In this document: one piece after another, positions 1 through 6,512 of the stretch
How the letters are laid out: every line of letters begins with the position of its first letter
Position numbering within the stretch: the first letter of the stretch is position 1
Source: Spirochaetaceae bacterium
GTDB lineage: Bacteria; Myxococcota_A; UBA9160; UBA4427
Reading direction: 5' to 3'
Length of the DNA: 64,000 nucleotides
Assembly (NCBI GenBank): GCA_020632655.1
Contig: JACKFD010000006.1
Span: forward strand, 1-64,000
Program-made: the position numbers and the translations under genes
The notes under the pieces: model-generated
Told to the model about the DNA's origin: nothing
Databases searched by the model: none
The model's input: the letters and a program-made list of their open reading frames with translations, nothing else

Positions 1-642
1 GTTCGCATCGATGCCGATCTCCCGCTGGAGCCGGAGCGTCCGCGGCCGATCGACCAGCTCGAAAGGCAGCGCGAACTTCTCCTGCATCTCCTCGCGCCAC
101 TGGCTGCGAAGCGCCGCGGGGCAGAGCACGAGCACGCGGCGGATGCGACGGCGGAGCATCAGCTCGCGCAGCACCATGCCGGCCTGGATGGTCTTGCCAA
201 GGCCGACCGCGTCGGCGAGGAGCAGCGCCACGCGGGGCATCTCGAGCGCCCTCAGGACCGGGACGAGCTGATAGGCCTCGGGGTAGATGGCGCCATAGAG
301 GGGCGCGGCGAGGGGTGGTCGGTCGCCGTCGAGCCCCGAGAAAGGAAGCGATGGCGTGAGCGCAGACCAGCGCGACGCGCGCACCATGGCGTCGAACTCG
401 CGTGGGTCCATCGGGGCCGTGTCCTCGACGCGCGGCAGGGCGGCCGGCTCGAGGACCTCGGTGCCCGGCTCGACCTCCCACAGCACCTCGTCGGACTCGG
501 CGCCGGTGCCGTCGGTGTACTCGACCTCGACGAGGTGGAAGCGGCCGGCCTGGTCGGCGTCGAAGGGCTGAACGGCAGCGATCATCGCCCGACGGTTGCG
601 GACGACGGCCATCATGCCTTCGCGCGGTGTCGTGGCCGTCAC
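1..642 (-). CDS. drmD: DISARM-type SNF2-like helicase DrmD, N-terminal 214 residues (runs off left edge)
   Basis: Partial gene. DrmD is the SNF2-type helicase of class 1 DISARM, a multi-gene anti-phage system. The visible N-terminus has the layout I recall for this family: a small domain with the motif EVLWEVEPGTEVLE (residues 51-65), then a segment before the ATPase core, then a Walker A motif DAVGLGKT (144-151) and motif Ia VLVLCPAALRSQWREEM (170-186). The chosen start is GTG at 642, one nucleotide after the stop of the upstream HTH gene, which implies translational coupling; ATG codons at 615 and 612 are alternatives. Class 1 DISARM normally continues with drmMI, drmA, drmB and drmC, expected left of the window. 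A generic SNF2 helicase is the alternative, but the N-terminal match and the HTH neighbour favour DrmD. Confidence 0.82.
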   Translation of the reverse strand, partial: MTATTPREGMMAVVRNRRAMIAAVQPFDADQAGRFHLVEVEYTDGTGAESDEVLWEVEPGTEVLEPAALPRVEDTAPMDPREFDAMVRASRWSALTPSLPFSGLDGDRPPLAAPLYGAIYPEAYQLVPVLRALEMPRVALLLADAVGLGKTIQAGMVLRELMLRRRIRRVLVLCPAALRSQWREEMQEKFALPFELVDRPRTLRLQREIGIDAN

Positions 643-643
643 T

Positions 644-889
644 TCATCGTCTCCGGCCCTTCTTCGATCGTGCGGTGCTCGTGGAAACCTGCGGAGCGGC
701 AGGCCGACCGCCCTCTCCGCCCCCCGCCTCGACCCAGGCGTCCACTTCGGACAGCTTGAAGCGCAGCAGCCGCCCCACCTTGCGGGCGGGCAGGCCGCGG
801 TTCTCGACCCAGCGGTAGATGGAGTCCTTGCCGACGCCGAGATGCGCGGCCACGTCGTCGACTCCGACCCAGCGCTCACCCGGGTCCAC
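644..889 (-). CDS. Small excisionase-type helix-turn-helix protein
   Basis: 81 residues. The N-terminal half is a classic MerR/excisionase-type helix-turn-helix: WVGVDDVAAHLGVGKDSIYRW, then GLPARKVGRLLRFKLSEVDAW. The C-terminal tail is basic (SKKGRRR). The start is GTG at 889, preceded by a strong GGAGGAG ribosome site. It lies one nucleotide upstream of drmD on the same strand, and a small HTH gene often heads class 1 DISARM loci, so it probably regulates the defence operon. Excision function is possible from the fold alone, but a binding partner cannot be read from sequence. Confidence 0.8.
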   Translation of the reverse strand: MDPGERWVGVDDVAAHLGVGKDSIYRWVENRGLPARKVGRLLRFKLSEVDAWVEAGGGEGGRPAAPQVSTSTARSKKGRRR

Positions 890-1012
890 TCAGGAACTCC
901 TCCGGCAACTGTGCCTACGAGAATCGGTCATTTCAGACGAGAGTAGACATCTACGGACCCTGATGGTCAAGAGCCTCCATGGCGAGAGCCGGCCTTGACC
1001 GCGCGGGCATAA

Positions 1013-1031
1013 TGATAGACGGTACCTATCA
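1013..1031. promoter_or_regulatory. Inverted repeat (probable operator) at the start of the MerR-like gene
   Basis: TGATAG, a 7-nt spacer, then CTATCA form a perfect inverted repeat ending three bases before the ATG at 1034, in the divergent region between the HTH/drmD operon and the MerR-like gene. The extended half AATGATAG (1011-1018) recurs inverted as CTATCATT at 1660-1667, near the start of the next gene. This fits a site bound by one of the two adjacent HTH proteins for autoregulation. A second weak repeat, GTAGA-CA-TCTAC, lies at 943-954. Confidence 0.5.
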
Positions 1032-1033
1032 CT

Positions 1034-1630
1034 ATGACCGATCGACCCGGCAACTGGACCCTCACCGCAGCTGCCAGGCTCCTCGAGGAGCCCCAACACC
1101 GCCTCATCTACCTGTGCGAAAAGGGCGTGGTGGACCCCGACGTCGAGGACGCCGGCGGGCGAGGGAGCAGTCGGCGCTTCTCCAACCGCAACCTTCTCGA
1201 GTTCGCGCTGGCGCTGTGCCTCCGCGACCTCGAACTGCCGGCGACCGCGATCGCCGCAGTCGTTCACGTGCTGCGGGCCTTCGAGGGGGCAGTGACGCGC
1301 GAGATTGGCGGCTTCCAGCTGCCGGAGAGCCTGCGGGTTGAGGACGCGCCCGATCTTCGCGTGGTCATCGGCGACGGCCGGCGGCTCTACTTCACGCTCG
1401 GCGTGGCTGGGCGGGCGGCAAAGGTGTACGGCGGGATCGATCTCGACGCACTGAAGGCTCGAACAAAGGAAGGCGCGTCAGTCCGCCCGAAGCTCAAGCT
1501 CGTGAAGCCCGAAGGCACGCAGGGCGACGCCTCCGAGGCGAGCGAGTTCGGCGGCCCTGAGGGCAGCCGACACACCCGCGTGGAGATCAGCATCACGCGA
1601 ATCGCCCAGGATCTGCCCCTCGACGGTTGA
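1034..1630 (+). CDS. MerR-like HTH regulator
   Basis: 198 residues. The N-terminus (about 8-55) resembles a MerR-type winged helix: TLTAAARLLEEPQHRLIYLC, then the GSSRRFSNRNLLEFALALC recognition segment typical of MerR-like proteins that read a tyrosine-less wing. The rest is an uncharacterised ligand or oligomerisation part with a basic stretch (RPKLKLVKP). The ATG at 1034 sits directly after a perfect inverted repeat, suggesting autorepression. It is divergent from the DISARM operon and upstream of the recombinase, so it may control either. No cofactor-binding cysteines are visible. Confidence 0.7.
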   Translation: MTDRPGNWTLTAAARLLEEPQHRLIYLCEKGVVDPDVEDAGGRGSSRRFSNRNLLEFALALCLRDLELPATAIAAVVHVLRAFEGAVTREIGGFQLPESLRVEDAPDLRVVIGDGRRLYFTLGVAGRAAKVYGGIDLDALKARTKEGASVRPKLKLVKPEGTQGDASEASEFGGPEGSRHTRVEISITRIAQDLPLDG

Positions 1631-1645
1631 CTCCTGGCCTTCAAG

Positions 1646-1939
1646 ATGACAGACAATAACTATCATTTTGGAGGCGCCGCGGGAAGCGCGAAGGCGACGG
1701 CAACGCAGTCGAGGGGACGGCCTGAGGCCGAGCGGCCTTCCCTCGACCCGGCCGTCACCGCACTTCTCGACCACATCGCCGAAGACCTGGCTCGCGAGTA
1801 CGTGCGCCTGATGGAGCACGCGGCCGCCGCCAGCAGCCACGACGGTCTCGCCTCCCCCGACGACGACCAGGAGGCATCCCATGCGAGCCGCGATCTACGC
1901 CCGCTACAGCTCGGAGAACCAACGCCCGGAGAGCATTGA
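1646..1939 (+). CDS. Small protein of unknown function upstream of recombinase
   Basis: Up to 97 residues, overlapping the recombinase start by 59 nt. A central helical segment (DPAVTALLDHIAEDLAREYV) is typical of short proteins found just before large serine recombinases in islands, but I cannot assign a function. The ribosome site before ATG 1646 is poor, and a CTATCATT sequence matching the upstream operator lies inside the first codons (1660-1667), so the true start may be elsewhere or the gene may be tightly repressed. The C-terminal 20 residues are encoded in the recombinase overlap and may not be functional. Confidence 0.45.
   Translation: MTDNNYHFGGAAGSAKATATQSRGRPEAERPSLDPAVTALLDHIAEDLAREYVRLMEHAAAASSHDGLASPDDDQEASHASRDLRPLQLGEPTPGEH
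1660..1667. promoter_or_regulatory. Operator half-site matching the 1011-1018 repeat
   Basis: CTATCATT is the exact reverse complement of AATGATAG at 1011-1018. Both lie in rare AT-rich patches at gene starts within an otherwise GC-rich island, which suggests a shared regulator for the MerR-like gene and the recombinase unit. An 8-nt match alone is weak evidence. Confidence 0.3.
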
Positions 1940-3599
1940 GGACCAGATCGGGGCCTGCCGCCGCCTGGCTGGCGAGCGCGGCTTTCGCGTGCTGGAAGAT
2001 CACATCTACGCCGATCAGGCACAGTCGGGCGCACGCCGCGATCGCGAGGGGCTGGGCGCACTGGTCGCCGCGGCGCAGAACGAGCAGTTCGACGTCGTGC
2101 TGGTCGACGACCTCTCCCGCCTCGCCCGCGACAACTACCTGATGCTGTCGGTCATGGCGGAGCTCCACTTCGAGGGCGTTCGCGTGATCTCGGTGGCGGA
2201 CGGGCTCGACAGCGACGACGAGGAGGCCACGCTCGGCATCCAGATCCGTGGGATCTTCAACGAGCTGCAGCTCCGCGATCTCAAGAAGAAGACGCTGCGC
2301 GGCCAGCGGGGCCAGAAGGAACGCGGCTTCTCGGTCGGCGAGCGCACCTTCGGATTCAAGTCCGTCCCGGTCGGCACGATCCAGATGGACAAGAAGGGCC
2401 GCCCGCGACCTGAGGGTTACAAGATGGAGATCGAGCCGCGCGAGGCGGCCGTCGTCCTGAGGACCTTCAAGGCCTACGCGGATGGGCTATCGCTGACGCG
2501 AATCGTTCGGATGCTCAACGAGGAGAAGGTCCCGGGGCGGATGCGCGCCGCGAAAGGCTGGTCGCCCGCGACCGTGAGCAGGATCCTCGACAACGAGAAG
2601 TACGTCGGTCGCTGGGTGTGGAACAAGACCGAGAGCCGTCGTGACCCTCGTACCGGCCGACGGCGCCGGTTCACGAAGCCCGAGTCCGAGTGGGTCGTTC
2701 AGGAGGACGAGGCGCTGCGCATCGTGCCGCCGGCGCTGTGGGATCAGGTTCGATCCCGGCGCCAGGAAGTGCGCCGCAGCTGGCCGGGTGGCAAGGGGCG
2801 GCGCGGCTTCTCGCGCGATCAGGGTGGCCGGGAGCGGCACTTCCCGACGCACTTGCTCTCGGGCTCGATGTTGTGCGGGAAGTGCGGAGCGACGATCGCC
2901 CAGGTGAGCGGAAGGGCTGGTGGCTACTACGGCTGCCTCGGTGCCGCGAAGGGCGCCTGCGAGAACAAGATGCTCGTCCGTCGGAAGCTCGCGGAGACAG
3001 TCATCCTGAAGGCGGTCCGGGAGCAGCTCGATCAGGCCGAGCACATCCGCTACCTGCTCGAGCGCGTCGAGGCGGAAGTCGCCGCGCTCTACGCGCACAT
3101 CCCCGAGACGGTCCGGACGAAGGAAGCGGAACTCGATGCCGAAGAGCGGCGCCTCGCCAACTTCGTCGACTTCATCGGCGAAGGGCGGGGCAGCCAGGCC
3201 CTCGGCAAGGCCCTGATAGAGACGGAGCGCCGGGTTGAGGCCTTGCGCGAGGAGCTGGACGAGCTTCGCCGCGGATCCGAGAAGGTCTTCCAGGCGCCGC
3301 CCGTCGAGTGGATCGAGGAGCGGCTCACCGGGATGGAGAAGGTGCTGGAGAGGCGAACGGAGCGCTCGGCGCTCCTGCTTCGTGCGTTGCTCGGGAAGAT
3401 CGAGCTGGAGCCGACGAAGGGCGAGATCGGGCGGCCCTACTACGTGGCACAGACGTCGCTCGACACGCTGTCGCTGCTCGCACCGCCCCCGGGCCAGGAT
3501 GACGGCCCGGAAGGCGGTTCGAATTCTTTGCGGTGGTGGAGGCGGCGGGAATCGAACCCGCGTCCGGATCGCGTCCAACGGACGCGTCTACGTGTGTAG
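1881..3599 (+). CDS. Large serine recombinase (site-specific integrase)
   Basis: 572 residues, a usual length for large serine integrases. The resolvase catalytic domain spans about 1-150, with the nucleophile Ser10 in YARYSS and the DDLSRLARD motif. A recombinase domain follows (about 165-290, SRILDNEKYVGRW), then a zinc ribbon with Cys332, Cys335, Cys352 and Cys360, and a coiled coil (about 380-470). The start at 1881 has a strong AGGAGG site 7 nt upstream. The last 22 codons (WWRRRESNPRP onwards) are antisense to the ssrA 3' end, so the normal C-terminus is probably altered by, or defined by, the integration site. It is expected to catalyse insertion and excision of the island. Confidence 0.93.
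   Translation: MRAAIYARYSSENQRPESIEDQIGACRRLAGERGFRVLEDHIYADQAQSGARRDREGLGALVAAAQNEQFDVVLVDDLSRLARDNYLMLSVMAELHFEGVRVISVADGLDSDDEEATLGIQIRGIFNELQLRDLKKKTLRGQRGQKERGFSVGERTFGFKSVPVGTIQMDKKGRPRPEGYKMEIEPREAAVVLRTFKAYADGLSLTRIVRMLNEEKVPGRMRAAKGWSPATVSRILDNEKYVGRWVWNKTESRRDPRTGRRRRFTKPESEWVVQEDEALRIVPPALWDQVRSRRQEVRRSWPGGKGRRGFSRDQGGRERHFPTHLLSGSMLCGKCGATIAQVSGRAGGYYGCLGAAKGACENKMLVRRKLAETVILKAVREQLDQAEHIRYLLERVEAEVAALYAHIPETVRTKEAELDAEERRLANFVDFIGEGRGSQALGKALIETERRVEALREELDELRRGSEKVFQAPPVEWIEERLTGMEKVLERRTERSALLLRALLGKIELEPTKGEIGRPYYVAQTSLDTLSLLAPPPGQDDGPEGGSNSLRWWRRRESNPRPDRVQRTRLRV
3534..3599. other. Probable attachment region: ssrA 3' end overlapped by recombinase reading frame
   Basis: The recombinase frame runs 66 nt into the antisense of the tmRNA T-arm and acceptor stem before meeting a stop. 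The T-arm/acceptor sequence GGTTCGATTCCCGCC-GCCTCCACCA is a typical island target. The exact crossover dinucleotide and the second copy of the site cannot be identified because the left junction is outside the window. Confidence 0.45.
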
Positions 3600-3898
3600 T
3601 TCCCTCTTGATTTCGGGTGTGCCAGGCGAGGGAACCGGCCAAGCACACCCTAGCTCGACGTGATCTCGCTCCCGGATACGGCCGAGCAGCGCTCGGGAGC
3701 CAGTCCCCTGATTGCACCCGCGACCCACTAGAGGACGTCGTGGACGGGTGTCGCTAGTTCCTAAGGGTTAGTTAGGCAGCGAGAGCGTAGTTGTCATCGG
3801 CAGTTATGAGCTACCAGACTGCAGCTGTTTAACGAGGTGGCTACGACCTCGACACGCAGCGCCCGACTTCTTCGACCCGTCGAAGCCAGATCGCCCCC
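3534..3898 (-). ncRNA. ssrA: tmRNA (transfer-messenger RNA)
   Basis: 365 nt. Rescues stalled ribosomes together with SmpB (gene at 18010). The 5' end GGGGGCG pairs over seven positions with CGCCUCC before the A-CCA 3' end, all CCA bases being encoded. The T-loop GGTTCGATTCC is intact and the 5' side has the conserved ATCTGGCTTCGACG. The tag frame ends with ADDNYALAA then TAA (3772-3774), a classic proteolysis tag. Reading back in frame gives ATA-ACT-GCC after a TAG, so the resume codon is not the usual GCN immediately after the upstream TAG element and remains uncertain. The gene is a single-piece tmRNA, and the island abuts its 3' end without destroying it. Confidence 0.96.
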
Positions 3899-3909
3899 AA
3901 CGGCCGGCG

Positions 3910-3937
3910 AACATAGGCTCGATCCGCCGCGTGGCAA
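3910..3937 (-). promoter_or_regulatory. Sigma-70-type promoter of ssrA
   Basis: On the minus strand TTGCCA (3937-3932) and TATGTT (3915-3910) are separated by 16 nt, and the tmRNA 5' end starts 12 nt after the second box. Position and spacing fit the promoter of a stable RNA gene. Confidence 0.6.
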
Positions 3938-3979
3938 GCCCCCCGCCCCGGCACGGCCCTCGGGCCCGCCCCCGGCCAC

Positions 3980-4612
3980 TCAATCGTGCAGCACGAGCCC
4001 GTGCACGATCTCGTTCGTGTCGTCCGCCCGGGGCGGCAGCGGGTGCGCCAGGATCTCGCCGCATCGCCGCACCCCCGCGACGATGCCCTCGGTCGCCCGC
4101 CCGGCCCGGATCCCATCCAGCACGAGCGCCACGACCTCCTCCCAGCTCTCCTCGGGCCCGAGGGCGCGGTCGATCGCCTCGTCGCCGAGCACGACGACGC
4201 GATGCTCGAGCAGGGTCACGTAGATGAGGATGCCCGTGCGGTCCCGGGTGCGCCGGATGCCGTTCTCCGTGAACGCGCGGAGTGCGGCCTGGCGCGCGGC
4301 GCGCTCGAGCTCGGCCTCGGTCGCGAAGACGCGGCGCACGGCGTCGATCCGTCCGAGGCCGAGCGCGACACCCACGGCGATCGCCTGCACGCCGAAGGCC
4401 TCGAGCAGCCCCGTCCCGGGCCGCGCGAGGCCAACCCCGAGCAGCACGATCGCCGCGAGCCCGACCGCGAAGCGCCAGGGCGCCGCCGCGTGCGATCCAC
4501 TCGCGCGCTCGACCGCGACGACGATCTCGCCCGAGGTGCCGGTCTCGGCCTCGGCGACCGCGGCCTCGATCCGCGCGCGATCCCCTTCGTCGAAGAGCTC
4601 CGAAGGCTTCAT
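3980..4612 (-). CDS. TPM-domain membrane protein (TPM_phosphatase family)
   Basis: 210 residues. The TPM domain begins near residue 10 (ARIEAAVAEAETGTSGEIVV), is interrupted by a hydrophobic hairpin of about 45 residues (about 45-90), and resumes with RDRTGILIYVTLLEHRVVVLGD, the conserved core of the family. TPM proteins are membrane-anchored, and some are implicated in photosystem or membrane protein maintenance; the biochemical role here is unknown. It is the third gene of a lemA-TPM-TPM set on the minus strand, 39 nt after the previous TPM gene. Confidence 0.85.
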   Translation of the reverse strand: MKPSELFDEGDRARIEAAVAEAETGTSGEIVVAVERASGSHAAAPWRFAVGLAAIVLLGVGLARPGTGLLEAFGVQAIAVGVALGLGRIDAVRRVFATEAELERAARQAALRAFTENGIRRTRDRTGILIYVTLLEHRVVVLGDEAIDRALGPEESWEEVVALVLDGIRAGRATEGIVAGVRRCGEILAHPLPPRADDTNEIVHGLVLHD

Positions 4613-4651
4613 CCCGATCCCCGATTCCCCATCACCATCCCGATCCGCGCC

Positions 4652-5536
4652 TCACCAGCTCCCCGACGCGCCGCCCCCGCCGAAGCCGCCGCCTCCACCC
4701 CCGAAGCCGCCTCCGCCGAATCCACCGCCGCCGAAGCCGCCCCCACCGAGGCCACCACCCCAGCCGCCATAGCCCCCGCGCGAGTGCAGCCCGCGCCCCG
4801 ACGAGGCCGCCGACGCGAGGCCGAAGATCGCGCCGATCACGCCCGCGACGACGCCCGCGAGCACGACGAAGGTGAAGAGATAGGCGAGCCCCGCCGCGAT
4901 CCCACCGCCCACGAGCGCCGCGCGCCCCGGCTTCTTGCGCCCGACGACGGAGCCGAAGACGCCGCCCGCGATCGTGCCGAAGAGGATCGCGTGCAGGACG
5001 CCAGCGGCATCGTCCGCGACCTCGCCCTCCGGCCGGCCCGACTCCGGGATCGCCTCGCCCCGCGCCGCGGCCATGAGCGCGTCGACCCCCGCCACGACAC
5101 CCGCCCCCATCGCCCCGCTCCGGAACGCCGGGATCATGCGCTCGCGCAGGATGCGCGCGGCAACCGCGTCCGGGATCACGCCCTCGAGGCCGTAGCCGAC
5201 CTCGATACGCGCGCGGCGGTCCTTGGCGGCGACGATCACGATGACCCCGTTGTCGAGGCCTTCGTGACCGATCTTCCAGGCCTCGGCGACGCGCATCGAG
5301 AAGGACTCGATCGCCTCGCCTTCGAGGGTCGGGAGCGTGAGCACGACGATCTGGTGGCTCGTCTCCTGCTCGAACGCAGCGAGCCTCGCCTCGAGCGCAT
5401 GCTCCTCGTCCGTCGAGAGCAGGCCGGCGCCGTCCTGGACCCGCGCCGTGAGCGCGGGCACGGCGAGCTCCGCCGCGGCGGACCCGCTCATCACGAGCAG
5501 ACACGCGACGAGCGCGAGCCGGGCGACGACGCTCAG
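4652..5536 (-). CDS. TPM-domain protein with signal peptide and glycine-rich C-terminus (YgcG-like)
   Basis: About 294 residues. The secreted TPM domain (about 30-170: QDGAGLLSTDEEHALEARLA, then GLDNGVIVIVAAKDRRARIEVGYGLEGVIPD) is followed by membrane segments and a long Gly/Phe tail ending GGASGSW, the hallmark of YgcG-like proteins. The usual start rule gives GTG 5494, but this cuts off the signal peptide. Fourteen codons upstream the frame has CTG at 5536 overlapping the lemA stop as CTGA, with GGAGG placed correctly, followed by SVVARLALVACLLVMSGSAAA, a proper signal sequence. I therefore prefer the rare CTG start. LemA plus TPM proteins form a conserved pair of envelope proteins. Confidence 0.85.
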   Translation of the reverse strand: MSVVARLALVACLLVMSGSAAAELAVPALTARVQDGAGLLSTDEEHALEARLAAFEQETSHQIVVLTLPTLEGEAIESFSMRVAEAWKIGHEGLDNGVIVIVAAKDRRARIEVGYGLEGVIPDAVAARILRERMIPAFRSGAMGAGVVAGVDALMAAARGEAIPESGRPEGEVADDAAGVLHAILFGTIAGGVFGSVVGRKKPGRAALVGGGIAAGLAYLFTFVVLAGVVAGVIGAIFGLASAASSGRGLHSRGGYGGWGGGLGGGGFGGGGFGGGGFGGGGGGFGGGGASGSW

Positions 5537-6207
5537 AACTTCACCTCCGGCGGGCGGTCGCCGACGTCGGAGCGCGCCTCGAAGGTCGCCTTCGGCGCGG
5601 CGCCGATCACCTTCGCGGTCAGCACGGCGGGGAACTGGCGCACGAGTGTGTTGTAGGCCTGGACGGACTCGATGTAGCGGCCACGGGCGACGGTGATGCG
5701 GTTCTCCGTGCCTTCGATCTGGGCCTGCAGGTCGCGGAAGGCGTCGGTCGCACGCAGCTGCGGATAGGACTCGGCGACGGCGAAGAGACGCGAGAGGGCG
5801 CTCGTGAGCTGGCCCTGCGCGTCCATGAATTTCTGGAGCGCCTCGGGATCGTTCACGAGCTCGGGGGTGATCTCGATGCGGGTCGCCTTCGAGCGGGCCT
5901 CGACGACGGCCTGGAGGGTCTCGCGCTCGAAGTCGGCGGCGCCCTGGACCGTCGCGACGAGGTTCGGGATCAGGTCCGCGCGACGCTGGTACTGGTTCGA
6001 GATCTCGGCCCAGGCGGCCTTGACCGCCTCGTCACCGGCCTGGATGTCGTTGTAGCCGCAGCCGCTCGCGACCAGCGCGAGGAGCGAGGCCGCGACGAGC
6101 AGGCGGCCGGGACGGCCCGATCGTCGGGGGCGGGCAAGACCGCTCGAGCTCGCAGCCTGCGCGACGGGGCCGCACGCGGCGCGCGTCCGGGGATCGGATC
6201 CGGTCAT
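5533..6207 (-). CDS. LemA family lipoprotein
   Basis: 224 residues. The N-terminal 36 residues are basic, followed by a hydrophobic segment and a lipobox-like LVASGC (Cys about 50), then the LemA domain with its signature NQYQRRADLIPNLVATVQG and long helices. LemA proteins are envelope-anchored helical-bundle proteins, often paired with TPM/YgcG genes as here (4-nt overlap with the next gene). Because of the long basic head, the real start may be an internal codon nearer the hydrophobic segment. Confidence 0.9.
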   Translation of the reverse strand: MTGSDPRTRAACGPVAQAASSSGLARPRRSGRPGRLLVAASLLALVASGCGYNDIQAGDEAVKAAWAEISNQYQRRADLIPNLVATVQGAADFERETLQAVVEARSKATRIEITPELVNDPEALQKFMDAQGQLTSALSRLFAVAESYPQLRATDAFRDLQAQIEGTENRITVARGRYIESVQAYNTLVRQFPAVLTAKVIGAAPKATFEARSDVGDRPPEVKF

Positions 6208-6512
6208 CGGGAGCCTCCTCTATCTACCTCCCGCGCGGCGATTCCTGCGGGATGGTCGGCGCGGAGGCTAGCGCGGGTCCGACGGTCGCTTCAGGCGGGC
6301 GGCGCGACGCTGGAGTGCCTCCCCGGCGGGCAATACATGGGGGGACGCCACATCGATCCGCCGAGCACCACATTCCCGTGCGAGAATCCGCGAACGCGAG
6401 TTCCGCTCCGCCGGGAACTGCGCGCGCCCGGGACGGATCTGAATGCATCGTCGACGCACGCGCGCTGCGTGGCGCCGATCGACGACGACCCGACGAAGGG
6501 GGAACGCCCGTC
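6208..6512. other. Divergent intergenic region, no gene recognised
   Basis: Region between lemA (minus) and the secreted repeat protein (plus). It must hold both promoters, but I see no convincing boxes, RNA gene or repeat. Open frames cross it only because stops are rare in this GC-rich DNA. Confidence 0.5.

Larger units (their letters stand above)
1..3599. mobile_element. Right part of a genomic island (DISARM defence genes plus serine recombinase) ending at ssrA
   Basis: Inferred island segment. It carries the first gene of a DISARM-type defence locus, an HTH gene, a MerR-like regulator, a small unknown gene and a large serine recombinase, and it stops exactly at the 3' end of the tmRNA gene, a common integration target. 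Everything beyond 3898 looks like ordinary chromosome. The other end lies left of the window, so neither the duplicated attachment site nor the remaining defence genes can be seen. The boundary call rests on the recombinase/ssrA overlap and on gene content, not on a detected direct repeat. Confidence 0.65.

Noticed and set aside
1..889. Plus-strand ORFs at the left edge (11-271, 356-571, 402-818)
   Set aside because: They are shadows of drmD and the HTH gene, whose minus-strand translations carry recognisable motifs.
995..1013. TTGACC and CATAAT as a sigma-70 promoter for the MerR-like gene
   Set aside because: The boxes are only 7 nt apart, far from the needed 16-18.
3534..3599. C-terminal WWRRRESNPRP of the recombinase as a real domain
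   Set aside because: This peptide is the antisense translation of a tRNA-like 3' end and appears in many false gene ends next to tRNA genes. I treat it as a consequence of integration.
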